A stretch of DNA of 64,000 nt, from contig JAJEKV010000009.1 of NCBI GenBank assembly GCA_021234155.1, positions 7,799,546 through 7,863,545 on the forward strand. Reading direction: 5' to 3'. The notes under the pieces were generated by a model. The model made no database searches and had not been told where the DNA came from. It worked only from the letters and a program-made list of their open reading frames with translations. A program made the translations under genes and the position numbers. Positions within the stretch are counted from its first letter, which is position 1. Each line of letters starts with the position of its first letter. Shown here one piece after another: positions 1-10,789 of this stretch. The DNA comes from Isoetes taiwanensis (Eukaryota > Streptophyta > Lycopodiopsida > Isoetales > Isoetaceae).

Positions 1-268
1 GGGTGCATATTCACACGGGGGGTTACGTAGGGCAGCGAGAGCCCCAAAAATATATTTTCAATACGTGTATAAAATTAACACCATTAAGTATATTCCCTCA
101 AACCTTATAGTATTTTGCAAACCTTAATATACCGTATATAAAAACTTGTACATGCATACCCCACAAACGAGGATCGCTATGTACGGTCTAGATCTTAGAA
201 TAAAGGGCAAATATGCCCATCCGACAGCTCTCGTTGCCCGAAGTAACCCCCCGTGTGAATATGCACCC
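1..268. mobile_element. MITE-like element with long terminal inverted repeats, inside a LINE
   Basis: The first ~46 bases (starting GGGTGCATATTCACACGGGG) recur as an imperfect reverse complement at 223-268, ending ATGCACCC. The outer 26 bases match exactly and the rest has a few mismatches. The interior is short, AT-rich and non-coding. The junction at 268/269 coincides with the point where the LINE zinc-binding domain stops resembling its family, so the element appears inserted in the 3' part of LINE ORF2. The left target duplication lies outside the window, so the superfamily (Mutator, PIF/Harbinger or hAT-like) cannot be settled. Confidence 0.75.
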
Positions 269-3200
269 AAACCATACAAGCATCTATTTCTTGATTTCCA
301 AATATTCCAAAGACACAAGAAGACAATAGTGTTTTTGTAGGTGTCATTCCCTTGCAGAAAATTAATGATGGAAGATCTGTCAAAGTTGCCAAAGTATGAA
401 TTAAACCAAGACCATAAGGGATCCAACTTAGAACAGAAGAAGATGTATTCTAAATCCTCAACACCATTACAATTTAGAGGACAATTGACTGAAACATTTG
501 GATTTCTACTATTCATGACCTGAAGACAAGGAACACTTTTGTTTGCAATAAGCCAAATGAAGAAGGATATTTTCTTGGAAGCATAAGAATTCCAGACATT
601 TTTAATAAGAGATTTGGTAGCAGCAGCATCAATGCTCCAAGCAATGGAAGATTTAGGAAGGTCAAGACTCTGATCTAAGAAATTGTAAATATCCTTTACC
701 TTATAACAAGATTTTTTGTTTAGATTCCAATCCAGTTTACTGTTTAAGGTATGATTGGGAATCGAATTTCCAACTATGTTCCTGATATGTTTATAGATCT
801 TCTTATCAATATGAGATCCCTTGATTCTCAATTTGAGATTCGACCAGGTAATCCATCTATTATTTTGCCATAAATCACCCAACCTTTTGATACCAAGAGA
901 ACTTCATTTCTTATAAATCTGGGGATGTTTTAAGGCAAGAACTTGATTTGGATGGTCCATAAAAGGAGGTGACCAGAAAATAGACATATCAGAATGAAAA
1001 CTTGCACCTTGATCAAATTTGAATGCCAAAAGGATATTGTTCCAAGCCTTAATAATATTTCTCATGAGAGGGGACATATTAGATGCTAAAGAGACTTCAC
1101 AAAAGGCAGAATTTGGCAATTCATGAGAGATTGAAGGATGTCCCACAGGAGAACTTTCCCTAAGCCAATACATAATAAATTTGGAGGCCACACTATCAGA
1201 TCCACTTAAAGCTTTCCAAACAAACTTACCAGCAAGAGCTTGAGCTTGTTTATGAATATTTTTACAAGCCAGACCACCATCCTTTTTCTTTTTAGTGATT
1301 GTGTTCTTCCAGTTAACCAAATTGTTTCCATTCCAAATGAAATTCCTTATGATCTTCTCTATTTGCTTGTAAACAGAGGCGGGAGCCACTAAGGCAGTGG
1401 AGAAATAAATATGGGAACTGGTGAGAACCTGATTAGCAATAACCACCCGACCAGCCAAGGATAGGGAATTTTTATATAAATGAAGTTTAGCTCTTATCTT
1501 CTCAATAATTGGGGACCACAGACCAGAAAGATTGGAATTTAGAGATAATGACATACCCAGAAGTTTGGTGACTTCTGAGGTTTTAATAATTTTAATGCCA
1601 GCCACATTAGAGATATCACTGTCACCAATAATAACACATTTCGATAAATTTAGGTCCACTCCAGAGGCTGCACTAAACTGGCTCAAGACATCCATGAAGA
1701 AATTAATATTATGAGCTTCATTTTCCAAGAATGAGAAAGTGTCATCAGCATATTGATGGATGCAAATAGAAGTAGAGTCAGGAAGCTTAAGACCAGAAAG
1801 ATTTCCAATCCTTTGGTGATGTTTTACAGCCTTGGTTAATAATTCAGCAACCACAATAAATAAATAAGGAGCCAAAGGACAGCCTTGTCTGACCCCCCTT
1901 TCAAGAGGGAAGAATGCACTTGGAGAACCATTGATTAGGATAGCTGAATTTGATCTTGATAAGTTGAATAATTCCATCATTAAAACCAAGCTTTTTCATA
2001 GCATATTCAATAAAATCCCATCTAATATTGTCAAAGGCTCTTTTGAAATCTAATTTAAGGAGGACACAATTTTGACTCGATATTTTATTCCAATGCAGCC
2101 CTTTCCATAGCAGCAATGTAGTTTTCCAGAATAAATCTGTTGGGAAGAAAAGCACTCTGATTTCCACTGATACAATTCTGCAGATAATCCTTGATTCTTG
2201 AAGCAATAATTTTAGCACAGATCTTATAAGTGGAATTAGTTAAAGAGATGGGCCTCTAATCAGAAAAACCAGAAGGCTTATCAACTTTAGGAATTAGAGA
2301 GATCAAGATTTTCCTCTTGAAGATGTAAGGTAGAATTGAAAGGATCATCATTTAAGGCCAGCCTAACATCTCTCATATGTTGAAGAAGGATATTTTTTTC
2401 CTTGATCTTCTCAGAATTTAGCTTTTTGGTCCATTCCTTAATCCAAGACTTGGAAGCCTTCAAATTGGAGTAAAAGCTTTTCCTTGACATGATCTCAGTT
2501 ACTCTAGGAAGCTGAGAGTAAAAAACCCTGAACTCTTGACAGAAGGAGCTATTCTGAAGCATACTGGAGTTAAATTTGTAGGGAATGTTTCCAGATCTTG
2601 GAGCAGAAATATGATGATAAGTGCATAGGAATTGAGGTTGATGATCAGAGATAGCAACAGATTCATCACTGAAGACATAAGCATTATCCCAGAAATTGGA
2701 ACTAGAGATATTTAAATAAAATCTGTCTAGGGCACAGAAAACTCTAGCATTCCCTTTTCTCTTGTTAGACCAGGTAAATTTGGCAGAGGAGGAAGGGATC
2801 AGTAGCAAGGAGTTATCATCAATAAGATCATTCCAATGATTTTTTTTCCAATCTAGTCATGTTGATCTTGTAGCCTAATTTTTGGTCCCAATTTGGGGTG
2901 TTGTTGAAATCTCCACCCAGAATCCAATCATTAATAGTTTGAGCCTTCATCCAATGATTAATATCTAACCAAAGAAGCTCTCTCTCTTTTGGATTGATTG
3001 AGGCATAAATATTAATAAGACCAAATGATTTATTCATAAGATTGAAGATGGTACACTGCCACATTTTGCTCGGGCTGTTATAAAAACGTTCAGTGTTTAG
3101 ATCTTTCCAAATCATACATATGCCTCCAGAGGTTCCTTCAGCCTCCAACCAGATGGAGGAGCTACCAGGGATTATCCAATCTCCAAGATTAGCACATTCA

Positions 3201-3325
3201 AATTTCTACAACTTTAATTCTTGCAGTAGGATGATATCAGCCTTGTAAGATTTAATTTGGGAAATAACTCTCCTTCTTTTGAGAGTACCCTTAATTCCCC
3301 TAAGATTCCAGGATAGAAACTTCAT
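269..3325 (-). pseudogene. LINE ORF2: endonuclease, reverse transcriptase, zf-RVT (broken)
   Basis: The start at 3325 reads MKFLSWNLRGIKG, the usual opening of the endonuclease/exonuclease/phosphatase domain. This continues through LLQELK and then GGDFN near 2900. An in-frame TAG lies near 3207. The RT core at 1989-904 has RGVRQGCPLAP (about 1899-1867) and the catalytic YADD at about 1752-1741. A stop at 904 followed by a frameshift leads into 882-269. That part reads GDLWQNN, then CYKVKDIY, then C-P-L-N-C...FFC, the zf-RVT domain ending WNIWKSRNRC. In vivo it would nick DNA and prime reverse transcription of its own RNA. At least two frame changes and one stop make it non-functional. It starts 38 bp after the ORF1 stop. 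Confidence 0.92.
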
Positions 3326-3363
3326 TTTTAAGGAAAATTAAAGGAAAGGAAAGGACGAGGAAA

Positions 3364-5846
3364 TTATCTATGCTTGGACTTGGACTTCCCTTTTCTATCT
3401 TTTTTATTTTTACTTCTAGTATTATTGGCAGGAGCACTGTAATTTGTAGTCAAATTAGCTTTTTTGCCTACCTTTGCTTTAGTTGTCTCTCTCTTGTCAT
3501 TATTGGCTACAGAGGAGGAGTTTAGATAATACTCAATATCCCAATTACTATCATTCCCATTAGTACACAAATTTTCCTTGTCACTGTCTAATTCATCAGA
3601 GGAAATCCCCCCAGGAATGAACTCAAACAATTTATTAATAGTCTTATTAACAATAGCATTATTAGCCATTTCATTATTATGGAGACTATTATTAAATTGA
3701 GACTTGGATGGTTCAAGAACTTGCCTGGAAGGGGTCTTTTCTTGCTCAGTGCACTATGTATCAGCAGATTGTGGAGTCTCAGGGACAAATTCAATGTCAC
3801 AAATATCATCCTTATGCAATTCCTGAGTTGATTCTTCTGATCCTTTAGAACCTTGCTGATCTAACTGTTTTTCCTTATCCAATCCCAAACCTTCATGACT
3901 TATCTGCTGGTAAGTACTCATAGCTTTAACAGTGAAGTCTATGGAAGCCAGCTGATCTGCTATTTTGTCAGAGATAATAGGTTGATGGTCATGGCAAGAG
4001 ATAGAGTCTTCAGGAGAGGAAAGATCAATGAGGTCAAGGAAGTTCACCATTTTTGGAATAGGAGTAACAAGCAGATTAGGTGGTGGCTGAGATGGAGGTT
4101 TAGTTGAATGATTTGGGGGAACTTCAAAATCCTCATTTTCTGATTGCAGTAATTCCATCTGCTCTGCATGAGAATTAGTAAAGACAACAAATTGGTTAGA
4201 ACATTGGATTACCTCATCAATATCTTGCTTGCTTGAATTGTCTTCAGAAGTTTCCACCAAAATTTTCCTTGTCTCTTTAGGATCATGTGTTGCAGAGGAG
4301 ACCTTTTTAGAAGTCTCAGCAATATCTTTATTTTTGATGATGTTTTGTGGTGCTTTGGAGATAACACCAGTTTGTCTTCTTGAGTTTATTCCTGTCATCT
4401 TATTCTGCAGAGAATATTTTGCTTGAATTTCCTTAGTTAATGAATCTCTCGTGCCTTTGGTGGGAATCCAGTTGGATAGATTCCATTTTGAGTTTGAATA
4501 ATGACTTTGGTACCTCGAGGATTTTGTATCAGCAGCTATTTGAGTCAAAGTAGAATGTAAATCCTTAGAAGTATCATCCACATACATTTTAGCTTTTCCT
4601 TTGGCTTTGTATCTCTCAGAATCAGTTATAATTTCAGAGGGGATTGAGGAATCTCTGTGACCAGCAGCATATTGAGCATTTACACCAATCTGAATACCCT
4701 TTTTCAACCTTTTTTTTGGCAATTCTCTTTGTGCTACCATTGACCTTTTTCCAAATGGTAGCTATGTCTTCTTGCTGTTTTTCTGGAAGTAGGTTTGGAG
4801 GAGGAAGAGGAGGGATAATTGAATCACAAATTCCTCCCTTTGAGAAGGTCTTGATTTTCTTTCTCCTTACAATTAACATACCAAGAATGCCTAAAATCAC
4901 AAGAAGAGCAAATAGGAGGTAAACCATTCCATCTTAGATCCAGGGAAGTTTTTTGGCCAAAACAATCAGTGAAAGGAATAGAGGTTGGAATTTTTTTGGA
5001 AATGTCAATTTGGACATAGACAACAGGAGGCTTATATAGAGCATATACAGTAGAGACATAGTTGCCAATAGAATTGAATAGGCTTTTGATCGATTCTTCA
5101 TTCCAATAAATAGGATTTAAGCCAAATAAAGAGGTTGAGGCAACATGAAAGTTATTGAGGTCGGCAGTTGAATGCTTAGGATTCCATTTGATAAAAGACA
5201 AATGAAAAATTTTGAAAACTAGAATTCCACTTTGTAGCAGATAATTAGCAGTCCTCTGACTACCACATTCAACCATAATGTAAGGATAATTTAGCCAATA
5301 AACAGCTTTGATAGAAAGGCCTTTTTGAAGAGAAAGCAGAAAAGACCAAAGTTTTTCAATACTGATCCCAACCTTATTGATTTTAACAACAACAGCAGAG
5401 TTTGAGAGGCATTTCAGCTTTTCAAGAACCATAGGGGAGTTTAGATGAATACCATGAACAGTGGCGAGGTTTGAAGCAATGTCTAGCCTCTCTTGCTGAA
5501 GAATACCATCCCAATCTTCATCAGAGCGAACTTCATTTGATGGCCTCACGACTCCATAAGGAAAAGGAACACCAGTAGCAGGATTAATCAGAGGTCGGTT
5601 TCCAATTGCATTCGGATCCTTGGAGAGATTGTCCCAAATTGGAGTCTTGTCTGATAGGAGTGTCATTTTTCCTCCCAGAAGAGATAAATCCTTGAAATTT
5701 CCAAAAGGGATGAATTTAGCAGGATCGACCGATATTTTTTGAAGATTTGCCAAGAGAGCGCCCTGATCCTCCTTAGAAAGAGCAAAGAAACAATGGAGAA
5801 AGGGGAATGTCGAAGAATTTAGGTTTCCTTGGCCAGCAGAGTTCAT
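3364..5846 (-). pseudogene. LINE ORF1: gag-like RNA-binding protein (broken)
   Basis: From ATG at 5846 (MNSAGQGNLNSS) the first frame runs to about 4824. It resembles the DUF4283-type RNA-binding half of plant LINE ORF1 proteins, including the WNGLPPICSSC stretch. A degenerate CCHC-like knuckle follows (C-x2-C-x3-H-x5-C in CSSCDFRHSWYVNC; the usual spacing is x2-x4-x4). The frame shifts between about 4830 and 4740. The low-complexity, charged C-terminal half runs 4740-3754, an in-frame TAG sits at 3754, and the same frame continues to TAG at 3364 with a basic tail. A full-length ancestor would be roughly 820 residues. Its role would be RNA binding and RNP assembly. Confidence 0.8.
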
Positions 5847-6032
5847 GATTACTTCAGGAGGGGACAACAAGGGGGCAATTGAGCGCCAAAAAACAGGGGG
5901 AGTCTAAAGAAAGGGAAAAATCAGGCTAAAGAGTAGGTTCGAGAGAAATTGGACAAATTAGGTGGAATGGATTACCTTCAATTGCTAAACTATGAAAACT
6001 AGTCATTACTAGAACACTAAAAACCATTGAAA

Positions 6033-6350
6033 TCAGATGGGGGAGTACAATTTGACAATAATTTTGTCATCCGACCAGTCACAATGCACTCTGAAAATAG
6101 CAGTAGCTTGAATTCTCTTGCTTCCAACAAATTCCTCTAACCAACAATCAATGATCTCTGTCTCAAATTCAACGCAGCTTGGAACAAAGCTGTATTCTTG
6201 TGAGAAAAGATTATCCGGGAAGAGATTTTCTATTAGGAAGGAATTCCAAAGATCAGTAGGAGTGCCACAAAGAAAACCACAGATCAGTTTCTGTCCCTGT
6301 TTAACAATTACAAAAATTTTAGCTTCCATGAAAGAGAAAATTCTGAGCAA
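6033..6350 (-). CDS. small ORF upstream of LINE ORF1, hypothetical
   Basis: This open frame of 105 codons (or 98 from a second ATG at 6329, MEAKIFVIVKQG) lies about 190 bp upstream of ORF1 in the same orientation. It has no stops, although both ORF1 and ORF2 are broken. The composition looks protein-like, with mixed hydrophobic and acidic segments, CGFLCGTP, and two further cysteines. No known domain was recognised. It may be a LINE 5' ORF, an unrelated captured exon, or a chance ORF. Confidence 0.35.
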   Translation of the reverse strand: MLRIFSFMEAKIFVIVKQGQKLICGFLCGTPTDLWNSFLIENLFPDNLFSQEYSFVPSCVEFETEIIDCWLEEFVGSKRIQATAIFRVHCDWSDDKIIVKLYSPI

Positions 6351-6917
6351 TTCGATGATGCTGGCCCTCTACAGGGGCAGCCCCTTCAATTGCTAAATTT
6401 TTCCTTCAGATCCGATAGCAATTCAGGCTTCAGGGAGATGCTCTATAATATGCAGCTTGCAACGTACCTTTTGTTGCGATGTAAAGATTTAAAATGAGAG
6501 CTGAGACAAGAATAGAAGGGGCATCAATGCAAAACTTTGTTGATCAAAAACATCCAAATAAGATCAAGCAACAGAGTTGAACCTCTGTCTTTTTCAGTGA
6601 TTACCTATCAATTTCTTAATAGGCAATCTCTGCATAGATCCATACAATGAAAATTCGTCAAAAAATGGTTAGAGTGTAGCCTCCATCATCAATCTGTGCT
6701 ATGTGAAATCCGTATATAGAATGCAACAAGCCACATGTTAATATTTATCTATTAATTTTTAATAAAATGAAAGAAATAAAAGTTGTGCAATAACTTTACA
6801 TGTTTTTCAGCTTTGCCTACAATATTGGACACATGAACGTAACAGAACATTGCAAATCTTTAACTTTTTACCTGATAAGTCTAAAATGTCATTCAAAGGT
6901 ATTGCAAAGTTTTCTTT

Positions 6918-6918
<1 letters not shown>
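6351..6918. other. gene-free, AT-rich stretch
   Basis: No convincing ORF, RNA gene or transposon terminus is visible. It probably includes the LINE 5' boundary and possibly part of the Helitron that ends at 7194, but no Helitron 5' TC terminus could be located. Confidence 0.5.
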
Positions 6919-7004
<86 letters not shown>

Positions 7005-7019
7005 GTCTATCTGTCTATC
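6919..7019. repeat. (TCTA)n microsatellite
   Basis: About 100 bp of almost perfect tetranucleotide repeat, with two TCTG variants near the right end. Three-frame readthrough gives YLSI-type peptides that are not genes. Length is likely polymorphic. Confidence 0.98.
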
Positions 7020-7166
7020 TTGCAAAGCTTTTGAAAACATGGTTTTAATCTACAAATTGGTAACTTAGATGAGAAGTAATAATGGAATGACAATATATAT
7101 GAATTGGCACCCCTTGAATTTATAGATCGTATTTTTATCAACTATTGAATTTAATCTTGACAAAAA

Positions 7167-7194
7167 GCCCAGCAACGCTGGGCACTTTTTCTAG
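7167..7194 (+). mobile_element. Helitron 3' terminus
   Basis: A GC-rich palindrome (GCCCAGCAACGCTGGGC, 7167-7183) is followed seven bases later by CTAG (7191-7194) and then a T. This fits the Helitron 3' rule: a hairpin about 10 nt before CTRR, with insertion between A and T. Known plant Helitron ends have a very similar hairpin and ACTTT-like spacer. The 5' terminus was not found, so the extent of the element is unknown. No Rep/helicase coding sequence is visible nearby. Confidence 0.72.
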
Positions 7195-7205
7195 TAGAGA
7201 TATAA

Positions 7206-7860
7206 ACAGGGCTATTTGTTAAAGATTGTTATCCTTTGCCTTTTTTGGAAGAGGTCTTACATGCTATTCCAAGTAAATTGATGTACTCCTTTTTGGATGG
7301 ATTCTCAAGGTTCAATCAAATCAGCATCAAAGAGGAGGATCAACAAAAAACATCCTTCATCACACCTTGGGGAACCTTTGTTATGAGAAGAATGCCTTTT
7401 GTTCTCATGAGTGCCTCAGCCACATTCCAAAGGGCAATGGATACTATATTCAAGGATATGTCTTCATTCTTATTTAGAGTGTTTCTAAATAATTTGTGCT
7501 TGAGTACTTCCGCCAAAGATCATTGTGTAGAAAGGGAGGCATGAGCTTGAATCCAAAAAAATGTGTGTTTTTGTGCTCAAAAGGAGATCTACTAGGTCAT
7601 GAAGCGTCCACAAATAGCATCCAAGTGGCTGCAAATAAAGTAGAAGCTTTGAAGAGACTTACCCCTTTAAGAATCTCAAGTCAAGTGCTTCTTAGGTATG
7701 ACCAGTTTTTTGGGAATGTATTGTGCCTCACTTCTAACACACCATAAGTCCTCTTTCTAGCCTCACCAAGATAGGCAAATTCACAAAGAAAGAAAGCAAA
7801 CATATACTAATAGATTGGAGTGAAGTTTGTCAAAATGCAGCAGTCACTGAATCCAGATGG
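7206..7860 (+). pseudogene. Ty3/gypsy reverse transcriptase fragment
   Basis: The frame from 7206 reads YPLPFLEEVL (about 7230-7259), SFLDGFSRFNQISIKEED, and then TPWGTFVMRRMPFVLMSAS ending TFQRAMD. These are the palm and fingers of gypsy RT. The catalytic YxDD motif is degraded to a FLNNL-like sequence near 7490. A frameshift near 7540 gives MSLNPKKCVF...LGH in the next frame, and the remainder decays towards the RNase H start (LIDWSE near 7810). Everything N-terminal to this is missing. The left edge abuts the Helitron terminus, so the Helitron may have cut this element. Confidence 0.88.
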
Positions 7861-9482
7861 TGTCGGGGCACACGACGACTCAAGTGGAGAGAATGGCTTT
7901 TTAGATTTAAACAGCAAATGTCATGATATAGCAATACAGTTATAGACCATAATGTGAAACAAGCAAACCATTGGTATTCAATCCTGATCATAATCTTTAC
8001 CTAATGCTGATGAGATTATTACAACTCTTATGATTATCCATAGGACATGCAGAATACAAGCAGACTTGTGGCTGTAGGAACATTACTTTTGCCGTAGAGA
8101 CTGCCATAGAGGCATCGATTTTCGCAGCATGTGGATCCCCTCCATTAAATCCTGTCTAGACAAGCTAGAGCAGTCTTGCACTAGCCAACAGCAAGTTGTA
8201 GGTTGGAAAAAAATTGTTCCTGACTTTGTTGGAGTGGTACTTGTAGATAGAACAACACTGATCTCATCACAATGAAGATATTTCTTAATCCGACATATCC
8301 GTCCATATGTAATAAGCTGCTGTTGATCCAACAATTCCTGCATAAAGATAATAAGGTCCCTGCCAAGCCCTCTACACGAACTAAAGGCACCTCAGAGACG
8401 CATAAAGAGCATCAAAGCCCTAAAACCCATTTGTGCAAGAGCATATATGCTTAAAGAATCACGTCTTCAAAGTTTACCTAATCAATTCCAAGCAGAGATG
8501 GGTGATTTTAACTCCTCGATGGAGCTAGGACTTAACCGTAAAGTAGAAGCTCTCGAGCCTTGCATGCCATGATTTGAAGATTAAAGAAAGATTTTAAGAT
8601 TAAAGCAAGAAACATTAAAAAATGCCATTAAAATTAATTCAAGTGTGTGCACTCTAGATGTACACATTACTACATCTCATGCAATAGACCTCTAAATGAT
8701 AGCAAAACCATATATAAAAACGTACAAAAATACAAAAGGAACCCCCTCTTACTCTTCCAGTAAGATTGTGCCATATGGCACCTCAATTGACAAAGGCACT
8801 ATTGACTCCCCACGGTGTGTGACCTAAAGTAACATTCCTCACATACAAGAAGGAAGTATGACGGTCACTTAGTAATAACTTGTTAGCAAGTATGACGCCA
8901 CTTACTAATAACCTGTTCTTTCATACTTCCTTGCAGTTGGAGTTATGTTAGCTTTATCCTTCCCCACTATTCATTAGCATCACACCAGTATCCAATTGTT
9001 TGAAATGTGGCCACCAAAAGCAAAGTTGATAGAGACAAGAAAAAGGAATAAGGTTAGTATGACTTCCACATCATAGGCCCATATCGATTCTTCGAACATA
9101 AAAGAAGGCCATGTTGCTTTGTTTTTGTATCGGCTTTGATATGGAAAGGAGAAGTATGTTAATCCACATAAAATAGAATGCATTGCAATATCTACAAAAG
9201 AATCTTAGTTGCTGGTTCCACTTGCCAATTACAAGCTTAACAATACATGCACTGAGCTTTCAAGTTGGATAAGATTTGGACAAAATACATACACAAAAGA
9301 AATGCTTCGAACAAAATATAGAAAGGATATGCTTAGGCCTAGTAATATATCATTGTGCTGGTTGTTGAATAGTGTCCCAATTGGGAGCACGTGAATGCCA
9401 AGTTGTTGGGATATGGCCCCCCTAGCTGAATTGTATTTTGTATTACATATATAAATTCCACGAATAATAATACCATATTTTT
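7861..9482. other. gene-free stretch downstream of the first NAC gene
   Basis: Short ORFs near 8083-8390 match nothing recognised and overlap one another on both strands. There is a 34-bp direct duplication, AAGTATGACG...TAATAAC, at 8854 and 8888. Part of 9420-9482 is probably the 3' UTR of the NAC gene. No RNA gene or transposon end was found. Confidence 0.45.
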
Positions 9483-10515
9483 TTAAATTATTCTCATCCC
9501 ATGGTGTTTAGAGGGTGTCGAATCGAGTCTAAACCTTGGGGTTTTGACCGGCGACTGAGGGTAAAGATCTTGACGCTTGAGGAAAACCTTTTCCAGTTCG
9601 TTGATGACGCAATCGCTGCTCATGAGATGCTCTGGGAAACTAGAATCGGACTGGTAACAGCCGGTACCTTCCTCGAAATCCAATCGTTGGTCAGATAATC
9701 TAGAAACGAAGGAATCTATGGAGTCATCAATTCCGGAAGGTTCTGCAATTTCATACGAGGGTTCAAAACCATTTCTGGTGAAATCATTCATCTTCATAGC
9801 CTTGTTGGCGCTTACAGCCTTTTTGTAAATTCTGCAAAGGACCCAATCATCCATCTGCCAAAAATAACATATATAATATTAGAACCGATTGCTACATTTA
9901 TTTATTTGTGCATAAACATAGAATAGAATAGAATGGTTTTAAGTGGAAAACTTGTACACAAAAGAACGAAGAAAAGTATTTTTTTATGATATATCACATT
10001 GGCACCATCCCAAGAAAGAAGTAGAGGATGAAAAAGATAGATTTCAACTTTCTGCTTACCCTAAGCGATTTTCTACCACCATCATAACCACTCGCCTTGC
10101 CATCATTAGTTGCAAGCCTATACTCATGCATAATCCAGTCAGTCTTGACACCCCTAGGGGCTTTTCCTTCGTAGAACACAAGTGCCTTCTTGATCCCCAC
10201 TTTTGCTCCACTGCTCTTCTTAAAAATGGGCTTGTCAGTCCCTGTTGCCTTCCAATACCCTGAAGCAGCTGCCCTATTTGGGCGCGATCCATTAGGGTAT
10301 TTCCTATCTCTAGGGGTCAGGAAATACCATTCTTCCTCCCCCACATGAGCCTTGGCAGGCAAGTCCCAAGGATTGTACTTGTATAAATCTACCTCGGCTA
10401 TTATTGGCACTCCAGAACCTTGCTCTGATTTCTTCACTAAATAATGTACTATGAGTTCTTCATCTGTGGGGTGGAACCTAAAGCCTGGCGGCAAGAAGTA
10501 TTTGGTCGGCTCCAT
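9483..10515 (-). CDS. NAC-domain transcription factor, ATAF/NAP (SNAC-like) type
   Basis: The gene has two exons. Exon 1 is 10515-10060 (152 codons) and exon 2 is 9854-9483 (123 codons plus TAA), giving 275 aa. The 205-bp intron has a clean GTAAGC donor at 10059 and a GGCAG acceptor at 9855, and falls between codons. The NAC domain is complete: [14 protein letters not shown] (residues 8-21), [50 protein letters not shown], and [11 protein letters not shown] at 154-164 just after the intron. This is the usual position of that intron in NAC genes. The domain binds CACG-core DNA as a dimer in the nucleus. The ~110-residue C-terminal part is acidic and serine-rich, as expected for an activation region, and ends RII. 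The ATG context (ATCACCATGG) is good. Family members often act in stress or senescence; the actual role here is unknown. Confidence 0.95.
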
Positions 10516-10705
10516 GGTGATGATCGAAGACTAGAACAATAATTTGAACTTTTTCTAATGCCTATTCCTCTACTCTTTATGATTGACAAAAAGCACTTAG
10601 CTTTTGGGCCAAGTCATCCTTGCTATTTTCTTTTTCTTAGAAGACTCTTATGCGAAACTTATGTAGAAATTGCCTCCTGAATAGTTTCTCCACATTTTAA
10701 ATGCA

Positions 10706-10789
10706 TTGTTTTCTAGTCTTCTATTTTCTTCTAAAGTATCCAACTTTTTGTTTTCTAGTCTTCTATTTTCTTCTAAAGTATCCAACTTT
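10706..10789. repeat. 42-bp direct tandem duplication upstream of NAC gene 1
   Basis: Two essentially identical 42-bp units start at 10706 and 10748 (TTGTTTTCTAGTCTTCTATT...). They lie about 190-275 bp upstream of the NAC start codon on its promoter side, so they could duplicate regulatory sequence. No specific factor site was recognised. Confidence 0.9.

Larger units (their letters stand above)
269..6350 (-). mobile_element. L1-type non-LTR retrotransposon (LINE), decayed
   Basis: On the minus strand, reading from high to low coordinates, the element has a small upstream ORF (6350-6033), a gag-like ORF1 (5846-3364) and ORF2 (3325-269), which encodes endonuclease, reverse transcriptase and a C-terminal zinc-binding domain. 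This is the standard plant L1 layout. Frameshifts and in-frame stops break both large ORFs, so the copy is dead. The 3' UTR and poly-A tail would lie left of position 1, beyond the MITE. The 5' end is not sharply visible and is somewhere around 6.35-6.5 kb. Confidence 0.9.

Noticed and set aside
8083-8390. Two overlapping minus-strand ORFs as a gene
   Set aside because: No recognisable motif, competing frames and no splice structure.
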